Shown: one piece after another, positions 30,188 through 38,885 of the stretch
How the letters are laid out: the number at the start of each line of letters is the position of its first letter
How positions within the stretch are numbered: position 1 is the first letter of the stretch
Notes under the pieces: generated by a model
Databases searched by the model: none
Told to the model about the DNA's origin: nothing
What the model saw: only the letters and a program-made list of their open reading frames with translations
Made by a program: the position numbers and the translations under genes
Source of the DNA: DAOSXA01 sp964526835
GTDB lineage: Bacteria; Zixibacteria; MSB-5A5; GN15; FEB-12
Assembly: GCA_964526835.1 (NCBI GenBank)
Contig: CAZGMK010000002.1
Coordinates: 149,634-213,633 of the forward strand
DNA: 64,000 nt
Direction: 5' to 3'

Positions 30188-32659
30188 GTGACCTTCAGAG
30201 CACGGACGGCTCTAACTGTACTCTGTGTCTTTATCTGTCTGAGCGCCGCCACAGGTGCAGCCCAGGAAAACTATCGGGTTGTGGACATCGTGGTTGAGGG
30301 CAACCGCATCGCCACGGAATCGCTCATAATGGGGGTCTCCTCCCTCCAGGTCGGATCCGACCTTACCCCCACCGCGGTCGCCGAGACGGTTCGGCGCCTG
30401 TACGGATTGGGGATCTTCTCCGACGTCAGAATTGAGGCCGAGGCGGTTACCGGCGGCCTCCAGGTCTATCTGGTGGTAAAAGAACTACCTAAACTGGTCG
30501 CCCTGGAGTTCGACGGCAACGACAAAATAGACACCAAGGACCTGGTCAAGAAGCTCGGGCTGGGCGTCGGCGGATATATCTCACCCTATTTGATTCATCA
30601 GAAGCAACAGCAGATTCGTGAGATGTACGCCGCAAAGGGCTACTTCCAGGCCGAGGTTACTCCGGAACTTGATTACAGCGTCGACTCGACCGAAGCGCGC
30701 CTGACTTACCACATAAAGGAGCATTCGAAAGTCAAAGTCGAGAAAGTCGTCCTGACCGGCAACGAGCGCATAGACGACGGCGACCTGATAGGCAAGATGC
30801 GCAATCGCAAGCGGGGCTGGCTGCGCTCGAGTGATTTCGCCCAGGATGAATACGAAGACGACCTGGGAAAGATCGTCCAAGAGGCCCACAAGCGTGGATT
30901 CATCGACGCATACATTGTCGACGATTCGATTGCCATTGATTCGCTGCGTAACCGTATGACGATTTTCATCGAGATGCACGAAGGGCCTCGGTATTACTTC
31001 GGGGATGTCACCTTTGAGGGCAACGAGAAGTACCCTGATGAGGGTATGCGCCAGATGCTCAAATTCAGCACCGGCGAAGTCTTCGACACGGAAGATTACG
31101 TGAAGACACTGGATGAGATGCAGAGCGCCTACTGGGAGATCGGTCACCTGCATGCCCGGATTGTCGACCAGCGCCGCACCCGTAATGACTCCATCATCGA
31201 CATAACGTACCAGATTAACGAGGGACTGCCCTCTCACGTCAACATGGTGCGTATCGTCGGCAACTACAAAACGAAAGAGAAAGTCATCCGCCGGGAGATA
31301 TCGATGCTTCCGGGAATGGTCTTCAATCAATCGTTGCTGATTCGGTCGGTCCGTGACTGCATGGCCCTCAATTACTTTGAAAGCGTTGTCCCGACCCCTC
31401 TGGAGCTGCCCAGTGGTGATGTCGACTTGGAATTCGAGATCAAGGAGAAGCGCACTGGTGAGATCATGGCGGGGGCGGGCTACAACTCCATCGATAAGTT
31501 GGTAGGCAACGTGGGACTGGGTATACCCAACTTCCGCGGCGAGGGCCAGAGCGTGTCGCTGAATTTGCAGTTCGGCGGCCAGTATAATTCGTTCTCGCTG
31601 TCATTCACGGAACCCTGGCTGTTCGGTCGTCCCACTCTCCTCGGCGTGTCGGCCTATACAACCAATCGCAACTGGTATAGTGAATACACCGAGGGTCGCC
31701 AGGGCGGATCCATCCGCCTCGGACGCCGTCTGCGCTGGCCCGACAACTACTTCCGACTTTACGGCTCCTATGCTCTGGAACGCAACCGCTTCTACGACTT
31801 CGACGATGCCTTCATCGCCAGCGCCTCTTACAAGTCGTCCTACTGGTACGACTCCGAGAATGACGAAGATCCGTATGACCTCTTGCTGGCTCAGCGAACC
31901 TACGACGTTTACCCCGGATCGATCGTGGCGTACGACGAGGAGTGGCTGACTTCTTCGCGCCTGTCATTCACCATTAGACGCGACTCCCGGAACCTGCCGG
32001 AGTTTGCGTCGTCCGGCTCGATTCTATCGTACACGTTCTCCAACACCGGCGGCGTGCTGGGAGGATTCTGGCACTACCAGAAGCATGAACTCCAGGTGGC
32101 CAAGTTCATTCCGCTGTTCTGGAAGTTCTCGCTGGCAGCCAAGGTCCAGTACGGTGTCGTGACGTCACCCTCGGGCGATGATCATATTCTCATCTCCGAC
32201 CGATTCACACCAGGCGGCACCGACTTCGACGGGACAGTGCGCGGTTACGACGGAGGCTCACTGACGCCGGACTCGCTGGTCAGGGCTTCGGATACCGCCT
32301 TCTTCTACACCGACAGGGACGCCCTGATCGGTGTCGACCCGCCGGATGACACGCTCTTCAATGTCTACACCGCAAGGGTGCGCGGCAAGTACATGCTGAT
32401 CGGGAACCTCGAGATACAGATACCAATAGCCGAACGCCAGGTTTATGGCCTGCTGTTCTTTGATGCCGGTAATTCTTGGCTGCACCGAAGCGACATCAAA
32501 CCCCTGACCGGGCTGTATAAGGGAGTCGGAGCCGGTTTCCGAATATTGGTGCCCGGAATCGGGACAATAGGCTTTGACTTCGGTTACGCCCTTGACGAAT
32601 ACCGCAACCAGGGTAAGGGCTGGAAACCGCACTTCCAGATCGGAACCACGTTCCGCTGA
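30188..32659 (+). CDS. bamA: outer membrane protein assembly factor BamA
   Basis: An 823-residue Omp85 protein. A signal peptide (cleavage near GAAQEN, about residue 26) is followed by five POTRA domains (about 28-430; each begins with strands like VVDIVVEGN or VRIVGNYK). A C-terminal 16-strand barrel contains the Omp85 segment GFRILVPGIGTIGFDFGYA and ends in FQIGTTFR with a terminal aromatic-x pattern. It folds and inserts outer-membrane proteins. GTG start at 30188 after GGAGG. The bamA-skp-lpxD order is widely conserved in diderms. Confidence 0.96.
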   Translation: MTFRARTALTVLCVFICLSAATGAAQENYRVVDIVVEGNRIATESLIMGVSSLQVGSDLTPTAVAETVRRLYGLGIFSDVRIEAEAVTGGLQVYLVVKELPKLVALEFDGNDKIDTKDLVKKLGLGVGGYISPYLIHQKQQQIREMYAAKGYFQAEVTPELDYSVDSTEARLTYHIKEHSKVKVEKVVLTGNERIDDGDLIGKMRNRKRGWLRSSDFAQDEYEDDLGKIVQEAHKRGFIDAYIVDDSIAIDSLRNRMTIFIEMHEGPRYYFGDVTFEGNEKYPDEGMRQMLKFSTGEVFDTEDYVKTLDEMQSAYWEIGHLHARIVDQRRTRNDSIIDITYQINEGLPSHVNMVRIVGNYKTKEKVIRREISMLPGMVFNQSLLIRSVRDCMALNYFESVVPTPLELPSGDVDLEFEIKEKRTGEIMAGAGYNSIDKLVGNVGLGIPNFRGEGQSVSLNLQFGGQYNSFSLSFTEPWLFGRPTLLGVSAYTTNRNWYSEYTEGRQGGSIRLGRRLRWPDNYFRLYGSYALERNRFYDFDDAFIASASYKSSYWYDSENDEDPYDLLLAQRTYDVYPGSIVAYDEEWLTSSRLSFTIRRDSRNLPEFASSGSILSYTFSNTGGVLGGFWHYQKHELQVAKFIPLFWKFSLAAKVQYGVVTSPSGDDHILISDRFTPGGTDFDGTVRGYDGGSLTPDSLVRASDTAFFYTDRDALIGVDPPDDTLFNVYTARVRGKYMLIGNLEIQIPIAERQVYGLLFFDAGNSWLHRSDIKPLTGLYKGVGAGFRILVPGIGTIGFDFGYALDEYRNQGKGWKPHFQIGTTFR

Positions 32660-32699
32660 AGAAGAAGAGATGCAATATGTGTTCTGATAGGAGAAAGCC

Positions 32700-33236
32700 A
32701 TGAAATATGTGAAGATGCTTGCGCTGGCTGTCATTTTTGGAGCTCTTGTACAGGCAGCCCTGCCGTACCCGGCACAGGCCCAGGGTCTCAAGATGGGATT
32801 CGTCCAGGACGAGCGCATCAAGACCGAGTACTCGGCCTGGCAAAAGGCCCAGGAAGACTGGCAACTGGAGAACAAGGTCTGGGAAGAAGAAGCGATGAAC
32901 CTGGAGGAGGAACTTGAGGAACTGCAAACCGAATTCGAGAAGCAGAAACTCATCCTGTCTGAAGAGAAGCGCCGAGAGAAGGAGCTGATCATTCAGACCA
33001 AGAAGGAATCGCTGGATGATTTCACGCGCAAGATATACGGCCCGCGCGGAACCGCCGAGCGCAAGTACGAGCAACTGATAACGCCGCTGCTGGATAATGT
33101 CACCAGAGCGATCGAGGCAGTCGCAGTCGAAGAAGACTACGATGTCGTCTTCACGATGCAGAGCGGTCTGGGCTACATAAAAGAGCAGTATGATATAACC
33201 GACAAGGTCCTGCGCAAACTTGATGAGATCGAATAG
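32700..33236 (+). CDS. skp: periplasmic chaperone Skp/OmpH family
   Basis: A 178-residue protein with a signal peptide (cleavage after AQA, near residue 28). A long alpha-helical coiled coil rich in Glu/Lys (about 45-120) forms the Skp tentacles, and short beta strands sit at both ends (GFVQDERI, YDVVFTMQSGLGYI). Skp holds unfolded outer-membrane proteins in the periplasm for delivery to BamA, encoded just upstream. The start follows an AGGAGAAAG site. Confidence 0.9.
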   Translation: MKYVKMLALAVIFGALVQAALPYPAQAQGLKMGFVQDERIKTEYSAWQKAQEDWQLENKVWEEEAMNLEEELEELQTEFEKQKLILSEEKRREKELIIQTKKESLDDFTRKIYGPRGTAERKYEQLITPLLDNVTRAIEAVAVEEDYDVVFTMQSGLGYIKEQYDITDKVLRKLDEIE

Positions 33237-34257
33237 CGGCAGACCTCTAAGGCTGGGACGGATCGCTGAAGCCATTGGCGCCCGTCTTGAGGGCGACAGC
33301 GGCATCGTGATAGAGAGGGCGGCGCCAATCGCGTCCGCAGGCGCAGGCGAGCTCACTTTTCTGGCTAATCCGAAATACGCCCCCTTGCTCAGGTCAACTC
33401 GGGCATCAGCGGTCATCCTGGATGTCGAGACGCATTGCGAGCGTTGCGCCGTTCTGCGTCATGACAACCCCTATCTCGCCTTCGCCCGGGCGCTTGACCT
33501 TATCTACTCCGATCAGCCGATGGTTGCGGCGGGAATCGACAAGAACGCAGTGGTCGAGGACGGCGCCGGCATCGACAGCAGCGCCGCCATCGGCCCGCTA
33601 TGCCATATTCGTACCGGGGCCACGATTGGATCGGGGACCCAACTGGTGTCGTCGGTTTTTGTCGGGCGCCGGGCCAGTATCGGCAGGAACTGCATCATCT
33701 ATCCCGGTGTCCGGATAATGGACGGATGTTCACTCGGCGATAATGTAATCGTCCACTCTTCAACTGTGATCGGATCCGACGGCTTTGGATTCGCCTCCGG
33801 CGAGCACGAGCTGAAAAAGGTGCGCCAGGTCGGCTGGGTGGAGGTCGGGGACGATGTCGAGATCGGATCGAACGTGTCGATTGATAGAGGAGCTCTCGGC
33901 CCTACTCGAATCGGGCGCGGCACCAAGATCGACAACCTTGTACAGGTTGCTCACAATGTTGAGATCGGCGAGCACTGCGTCGTCGTGGCCCAGGTCGGAA
34001 TATCGGGTTCTACGAGGGTGGGCAGTGGTGTCCAGATGGCCGGCCAGGTGGGCGTGGTGGGTCACGTCGAGATCGGCGATGGAGTTCGGATCGGGGCCCA
34101 GTCGGGAGTATCCGGCTCGATTGCGCCCGGTATGTCGGTCTTCGGATCTCCGGCGCGCGAGGCGAAGCGAGCCATGCGTGAGACGGCTGCCATCAACCGT
34201 CTGCCGGAACTCCTGAAACGGGTTCGCGCCCTTGAGAAGAGGCTCGCCGAGGACTAG
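33223..34257 (+). CDS. lpxD: UDP-3-O-(3-hydroxyacyl)glucosamine N-acyltransferase
   Basis: A protein of about 344 residues. An N-terminal uridine-binding domain (about 1-100, with ELTFLANPKY) is followed by a left-handed parallel beta-helix built from hexapeptide repeats (about 105-320, many (I/V)G-x-x units). The catalytic His is probably in VQVAHNVEIGE. The C-terminal helix ends LEKRLAED. It is the third step of lipid A synthesis, so the cell makes lipopolysaccharide. ATG 33223 lies inside the end of skp. The usual partners fabZ and lpxA do not follow. Its stop shares the palindrome CTAG with the stop of the opposite-strand gene. Confidence 0.95.
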   Translation: MRSNSGRPLRLGRIAEAIGARLEGDSGIVIERAAPIASAGAGELTFLANPKYAPLLRSTRASAVILDVETHCERCAVLRHDNPYLAFARALDLIYSDQPMVAAGIDKNAVVEDGAGIDSSAAIGPLCHIRTGATIGSGTQLVSSVFVGRRASIGRNCIIYPGVRIMDGCSLGDNVIVHSSTVIGSDGFGFASGEHELKKVRQVGWVEVGDDVEIGSNVSIDRGALGPTRIGRGTKIDNLVQVAHNVEIGEHCVVVAQVGISGSTRVGSGVQMAGQVGVVGHVEIGDGVRIGAQSGVSGSIAPGMSVFGSPAREAKRAMRETAAINRLPELLKRVRALEKRLAED

Positions 34258-34823
34258 GTGACCAGCTTCCGATGAATCTCGGCGATTTTGTGGAAGTTCC
34301 TCTCCACCAGTTCAACATTGCGCCGAACCTCATCAAGGTCTCTCCTGGCGGCCGCTAATCGGATGGCTTCCAGATAATCCCACTGGGCCCGGTCCATCAG
34401 CTTCCATCTCGCTACCACATTCGACAGTTCACCCAACGCGCAGTTGAGCTCTCGCCCCAATTGGCCCATCTGCTCATTGTGCTGAGGTACCTTGATCCGT
34501 GTGGCCAGGTCACCGGCCGCCATCTCGCGCAATCGCAGCTCAATGGCGCCGGCAGCCGCCGGCAACTTCAACCAGGGCCATACCATCAGGATGCCGACCG
34601 AGGTCACCGACGCCACCGCCGCCGAGATCATGTACGGTGTCAGGGTGACAGCGGCCAGCTCAAGGGTGCTGTAGAAGCCAACCGAATCCTCGGTGCGAAC
34701 AATCCCGTTGAAGAATGTGATTACTGCTCCCGACACGATCAGCGCCGCTCCGGCCATGAGCGCCACTGAGTAATACGGGCGAGTACAATCCGTCGAAGAT
34801 GCCGCGGGCGAACCATGAGTCAT
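34254..34823 (-). CDS. two-helix membrane protein with HAMP-like domain and no output module
   Basis: A 189-residue protein. Two transmembrane helices (about 20-40 and 62-84) are separated by a short periplasmic loop. A HAMP-like linker follows (about 88-135, LRLREMAAGDLATRI and GQLGRELNCALGEL) and then a charged helical tail. HAMP domains normally pass signals to kinase, cyclase or chemotaxis modules, but none follows here. It might act as a partner for another receptor or be a reduced signalling protein. The start at 34823 has a GAGGG site. It is convergent with lpxD. Confidence 0.65.
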   Translation of the reverse strand: MTHGSPAASSTDCTRPYYSVALMAGAALIVSGAVITFFNGIVRTEDSVGFYSTLELAAVTLTPYMISAAVASVTSVGILMVWPWLKLPAAAGAIELRLREMAAGDLATRIKVPQHNEQMGQLGRELNCALGELSNVVARWKLMDRAQWDYLEAIRLAAARRDLDEVRRNVELVERNFHKIAEIHRKLVT

Positions 34824-34947
34824 CGCAGTCCCTCATCATTTTGTGAATCAGGATATGCGAATGTCCTGCCGGATCGGCGGGATGTCGCGGATTGCAGCTT
34901 AAGTTGCTGTTATGCAAAGAGATGGATCACTCCGGACGCAGCCTATC

Positions 34948-34976
34948 AGAAACCCCGCCGGACCAGCCCTGCGGGG
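34948..34976 (-). terminator. intrinsic terminator after ssb
   Basis: On the minus strand CCCCGC (34976-34971) pairs with GCGGGG (34958-34953) and is followed by TTTCT. It lies about 30 bases past the ssb stop at 35006. Confidence 0.65.
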
Positions 34977-35005
34977 CCTCTGAACAGTATCTGTTTCAGA
35001 ATGAA

Positions 35006-35443
35006 TCAGAACGGCAAATCGTCATCCTCGGAGGCTTCCCCCTGCGGCGGAAGGGGCTCCTGCTCATCGGGGGGGCCGGATGGACCGGACGATGGTCTGC
35101 CCTGGCCTGAGTCGCCCCGATCGCCCAGGAAGGTGAAGTTCTCGACCACCACCTCGGAGATCCATCGCTTGTTGCCGTCTTTGTCCTCGTAGGAGCGGTT
35201 GGATATGCGTCCTTCGACGAACAATTGCCGTCCCTTGCTCATGTACTCCTTGATCACTTCGGCCTGACGGCCCCAGGCTACGACATTGTGCCAGGTAGTC
35301 TCCGATTGCGGCTGGCCATCTTGACTCTTCCAGCGCCTGTCGGTAGCCAGCGGAAAACTGGCCACGGCGCGACCGTTTGGAGTGTAGCGAAGTTCGGGGT
35401 CTTTGCCCAATCGTCCCACCAGGATTGCTTTGTTAACGCTCAT
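35006..35443 (-). CDS. ssb: single-stranded DNA-binding protein
   Basis: A 145-residue protein. An OB fold (about 1-105, MSVNKAILVGRLGKDPELRYT to VVENFTFLG) is followed by a Gly/Pro/Ser-rich linker and the acidic DDDLPF tip that binds replication and repair partners. It coats single-stranded DNA during replication, repair and recombination. The gene stands alone, not next to rpsF/rpsR, between its own consensus promoter and terminator. Confidence 0.96.
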   Translation of the reverse strand: MSVNKAILVGRLGKDPELRYTPNGRAVASFPLATDRRWKSQDGQPQSETTWHNVVAWGRQAEVIKEYMSKGRQLFVEGRISNRSYEDKDGNKRWISEVVVENFTFLGDRGDSGQGRPSSGPSGPPDEQEPLPPQGEASEDDDLPF

Positions 35444-35481
35444 GTCCGTCTCATCCCTTGAGTGAAGAATTCAGTGCCGCC

Positions 35482-35510
35482 ATTATAGTCCACCGCTGAC
35501 GCACTGTCAA
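35482..35510 (-). promoter_or_regulatory. exact-consensus sigma-70 promoter of ssb
   Basis: On the minus strand TTGACA and TATAAT match the consensus at every base with the ideal 17-base spacer. Transcription would start near 35475, about 30 bases before the ssb ATG. It is the best promoter in the window and shows that the housekeeping sigma factor uses the usual consensus. Confidence 0.8.
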
Positions 35511-35560
35511 GAGGATCAGTTTCACATACTGCTGTCCGCGCCGTCGTGGGAACATTTAGC

Positions 35561-35589
35561 TTGATGAGCCTCTTCTGATAGCATATCGT
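35561..35589 (+). promoter_or_regulatory. candidate promoter of the nadE-lgt operon
   Basis: TTGATG and TATCGT are 17 bases apart, about 25 bases before the nadE ATG, which follows an AAGGAAAG site. The fit to consensus is moderate. Confidence 0.4.
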
Positions 35590-35614
35590 AAACGACGCCG
35601 GTAAGGAAAGCTTC

Positions 35615-36424
35615 ATGGATCAGCGTATCAACATCGAGAAGACTCTCACCACGATCAAACGATTCCTGTCCGGAAAACTCATGCGGGCAGCGGCCAGGGG
35701 CTATGTGGTCGGGCTGTCGGGAGGTATAGATTCGGCTCTGGCGACTGCGCTGGCCGTAGAGGCCGTCGGCGCCGACAGGGTCCTGGCCCTGATCATGCCG
35801 TATCGACTATCATCCGCCGACTCGGTCGACCACGCCAGGCTGCTGGCTGAGCAGCTTCGCATCGAACACCGGGAAGTTGACATTTCCCCTATGATCGACG
35901 CCTATTTCGAGAAGATCGACGAAAGCAGCCAGGTCCGGGCCGGCAACAAAATGGCTCGCGAGCGCATGTCGATTCTCTTCGATGTCTCGCACGAGACAGA
36001 AACACTGGTGCTCGGGACCAGCAACCGCTCCGAGATTTGCCTGGGGTACACCACGTGGTACGGAGACTCGGCCTGCTCGCTCAACCCGATTGCAGAGCTC
36101 TACAAATCAGAGGTGCGCCTCATGGCGCGTCATCTTGGGATACCGGAGCCGATCTTGTCCAAACCCCCATCGGCCGACTTGTGGGCGAATCAGACCGACG
36201 AGGGAGAGATAGGGGTCACTTACGACACCATCGACGGCATACTCAGGCTCGTTGTGGACCAGGGTGTAAAATCGATCAGCGAGCTGGAACAGCACGGTTT
36301 TGCGGCAACCGATGTCAGCCGGGTGGTTTCCATGATGAACCGCAACGCCTTCAAACGCCGACTGCCGGAGGTCGCGCCGCTGGAAAAGCCGCCGATTCCC
36401 GATGACATCGTGCTCGTCGAGTAA
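35615..36424 (+). CDS. nadE: NH3-dependent NAD+ synthetase
   Basis: A 269-residue protein of the short, ammonia-using type without a glutaminase domain. The N-type ATP pyrophosphatase P-loop GLSGGIDSALA is near residue 33. GTSNRSEICLGY, TWYGDSACSLNPIAELYKS and KPPSADLW carry the deamido-NAD-binding and Mg sites. It converts deamido-NAD and ammonia to NAD in the cytosol. It leads a plus-strand operon, with rsmI starting 10 bases after its stop. Confidence 0.95.
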   Translation: MDQRINIEKTLTTIKRFLSGKLMRAAARGYVVGLSGGIDSALATALAVEAVGADRVLALIMPYRLSSADSVDHARLLAEQLRIEHREVDISPMIDAYFEKIDESSQVRAGNKMARERMSILFDVSHETETLVLGTSNRSEICLGYTTWYGDSACSLNPIAELYKSEVRLMARHLGIPEPILSKPPSADLWANQTDEGEIGVTYDTIDGILRLVVDQGVKSISELEQHGFAATDVSRVVSMMNRNAFKRRLPEVAPLEKPPIPDDIVLVE

Positions 36425-36434
36425 GGGGCAGATC

Positions 36435-37157
36435 ATGACTGATAGCGCAGGGAAGCTATACCTGGTGCCGACGCCGATAGGAAATCTGGAGGACATCACC
36501 GAGCGCGCGCTCGGCATCCTGCGCCAGGTGGACCTGATCGCATGCGAGGACACACGTCACAGCGGGAAGCTGCTGAAGACCTTCTCCATCGACAAGCCGC
36601 TCACTTCCTACCACGAGCTCAATGAGCGCGCGCGCGCCGAAGCGATCGCCGAGCGTATTCGCAAAGGTGATTCAGTAGCCGTAATCACCGATGCCGGCTC
36701 GCCGGGAATAAGCGATCCGGCTTACCGCGTGGTGCGGGCGGCCCTTGACATGAATATTGACGTCACGGCCTTGCCGGGGCCATCGGCGCTCCTGCCGGCG
36801 TTGACTGCCTCCGGCCTGCCCACCGATCGCTTCTTCTTTGAGGGTTTTCTGCCACCTAAAGGTGCAGCTAGAAGAAACCGGCTGGAGCAGTTGGCGGACT
36901 TTGCACATACGATGGTCTTCTACGAATCACCCCATCGCACGGTCAAGACTCTCACCGATATGCATGAAATGCTGGGCAACCGCCCCGCCTGCCTCGCTCG
37001 AGAAATCAGCAAGAGGTTCGAGGAGTATGTCCGTGGTAACCTCCGAGAAGTGCTTGAACGGCTGGAGGGGAAGCGGATGCGTGGTGAGATCGTGCTCGTG
37101 ATAGCCGGCAAGGCTTACAGCGACAAACTGGCTCGACGGGAGCAGGATGATGGCTGA
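36435..37157 (+). CDS. rsmI: 16S rRNA (cytidine-1402-2'-O)-methyltransferase
   Basis: A 240-residue tetrapyrrole-methylase-fold enzyme. LYLVPTPIGNLEDIT at the N-terminus, CEDTRHSGKLL, the VITDAGSPGISDP SAM-binding loop and FEGFLPPKG identify RsmI. It methylates the ribose of C1402 in 16S rRNA with RsmH. The ATG at 36435 gives the family N-terminus; an in-frame start 11 codons earlier lies inside nadE. Its end overlaps the next start by 11 bases. Confidence 0.95.
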   Translation: MTDSAGKLYLVPTPIGNLEDITERALGILRQVDLIACEDTRHSGKLLKTFSIDKPLTSYHELNERARAEAIAERIRKGDSVAVITDAGSPGISDPAYRVVRAALDMNIDVTALPGPSALLPALTASGLPTDRFFFEGFLPPKGAARRNRLEQLADFAHTMVFYESPHRTVKTLTDMHEMLGNRPACLAREISKRFEEYVRGNLREVLERLEGKRMRGEIVLVIAGKAYSDKLARREQDDG

Positions 37158-38070
37158 GCGGAAGGCGATTACGTGGTATCCCTTCGACAAGCTGACTGCC
37201 GGCTATTCGCTGCTCATGGTTGTCATCCTGCTGATGCTGGGAAGACCCCTGTCGATGTACATCGATGAAGTCGTCTTCTATCTGGGCACCGCCAGCCTTA
37301 GTCTCGTTGTAGTGCACTACTTCGATGAACGCCGCGGCGGCCTGATCCGTCTGGTGCGGATGCTCTACCCCGTCATGCTCTTCACCCTTTTCTATCGCAT
37401 CACCGGCGGGATCATGTTTCTGTTGTTTGATCGTTTCTTTGATCCCGAGTTAACCGCGCTGGAACTGTCCATCTTTGGTGTCCACCCGACTTTGTACATC
37501 GATCGCCACTGGCTGCATCCGGCCATCAGCGAGTTCGTATTGATGGCCTACTTTGTGTATTACTTCATGATACTCGCCTGGGTTGTGTCGGTCTATCTTC
37601 GCGGTGATTTTGACATCATCAAGAGCTCTGTGACGGCGTTCTGCGCCATATTCTTCGCTTCGTATTTGCTGTTTTGGCTATTCCCGATCGAGGGTCCGCG
37701 GTGGTTCTTCGCCGACCGATACCTGCACGATGTCGCCAGTCCGGTCGCTCGCCAGTTGACTCAATTCGTGATACACAATGCCGCAGTGCGCGGAGGCTGT
37801 ATGCCCTCCTCCCATTTCGCCATCGCCGTCTCGATACAGATGTACGCTTTCAGGTTCTACCGCCGTCTCGGATGGGTGCTCTTGCCGATCGTACTGGGGC
37901 TCGGCGTCGGGACATTCTGGGGGCGGTACCATTATATCTCCGACACTATCGTCGGGGGCCTCATAGGGATCCTGTTGACGTTAGTTGTGTGGCGCCTCTA
38001 TCCTATTAAAACAACGGGGCGTCCGAAACAAGAGAGGGTTCCGACCCTGGTGAAGAACCATGTGTCCTGA
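37147..38070 (+). CDS. PAP2-superfamily membrane phosphatase
   Basis: A 307-residue polytopic protein with about seven hydrophobic helices. The phosphatase motifs lie in the C-terminal half: MPSSHFA (central motif with the catalytic-side His, near 218-224) and GRYHYISDTIVGG (near 256-268). The family dephosphorylates membrane lipid phosphates such as phosphatidate or undecaprenyl diphosphate, and may act on lipid A or inositol lipids. The first of two adjacent ATG codons follows GGGAGCAGG. It overlaps both neighbours by 11 bases, so translation is coupled. Confidence 0.85.
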   Translation: MMAERKAITWYPFDKLTAGYSLLMVVILLMLGRPLSMYIDEVVFYLGTASLSLVVVHYFDERRGGLIRLVRMLYPVMLFTLFYRITGGIMFLLFDRFFDPELTALELSIFGVHPTLYIDRHWLHPAISEFVLMAYFVYYFMILAWVVSVYLRGDFDIIKSSVTAFCAIFFASYLLFWLFPIEGPRWFFADRYLHDVASPVARQLTQFVIHNAAVRGGCMPSSHFAIAVSIQMYAFRFYRRLGWVLLPIVLGLGVGTFWGRYHYISDTIVGGLIGILLTLVVWRLYPIKTTGRPKQERVPTLVKNHVS

Positions 38071-38872
38071 ACTGTTTCACATAGGTGATTTCCCGGTCCG
38101 GGCTTACGGCGTAATGCTGGCCATCTCATTCCTGGTCGGCGTGTTCTACATCGAGCGGGTAACGAGGCGCGATGGCCTCCGCTTCGACACCTATCTCATC
38201 ATCGCCTACCTGAACATCGCGGCCGGCGTGATCGGCGCGCGTGCGGCCTACGTGCTGTTTCACCTCGATGAGTTCAGCGGACGCTGGGAAGCAACTTTCA
38301 ACCCGTTCGCAGGCGGTCATTACGGGATAGCCGGGCTGAACATGCAGGGCGGAGTGATCCTGGCGGTTATTGGCACCTGGGTGTTCTGCCACATCAGAAA
38401 GATGTCAGTGCTGGAGGTCTACGACTACTTCGCACCAACGGTCGGCCTCGGGCTCGGCATTACCCGGATTGGATGCTTCCTGAACGGTTGCTGTTTCGGA
38501 GTCCCCACGGACCTGCCCTGGGGGATTGCTTTCCCGGAAGGCTCGATGCCTCACGCCATCTTCGGAGACCTGCACCTGCATCCCTCCCAGATATACAGCT
38601 CGCTCTATGGCATCCTGCTATTCATTGTCTTGCATTATCTGCTGAAGCGGCGGCGATTCGACGGCCAGGTGGTGGCGGTGTTGTTCATGGTCGAAGCGGT
38701 GTTCCGATACGCCATCGAATATGTACGCTACTACGAGAACGCCATGCACTTTGACCTGTTGGGCATGCACCCGACATACAATCATATCATGTCGATCGGG
38801 CTGTTTCTGCTGGGGTTGGGGATATACGTGTGGGCCAAGAGACGGCGTGCGCGTATCGCCGACGTCTCTTAG
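38060..38872 (+). CDS. lgt: prolipoprotein diacylglyceryl transferase
   Basis: A 270-residue integral membrane enzyme with about seven helices. The Lgt signature GITRIGCFLNGCCFG is near residues 135-150. An N-terminal RAYGVMLA motif and a late YNHIMSIG segment are also seen. It transfers diacylglycerol from phosphatidylglycerol to lipobox cysteines, the first step in lipoprotein maturation; several lipoproteins are encoded in this window. It is the last gene of the operon, 13 bases from the convergent dgt stop, with no clear terminator between. Confidence 0.95.
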   Translation: MCPELFHIGDFPVRAYGVMLAISFLVGVFYIERVTRRDGLRFDTYLIIAYLNIAAGVIGARAAYVLFHLDEFSGRWEATFNPFAGGHYGIAGLNMQGGVILAVIGTWVFCHIRKMSVLEVYDYFAPTVGLGLGITRIGCFLNGCCFGVPTDLPWGIAFPEGSMPHAIFGDLHLHPSQIYSSLYGILLFIVLHYLLKRRRFDGQVVAVLFMVEAVFRYAIEYVRYYENAMHFDLLGMHPTYNHIMSIGLFLLGLGIYVWAKRRRARIADVS

Positions 38873-38885
38873 CCGCGGTCAGGGG

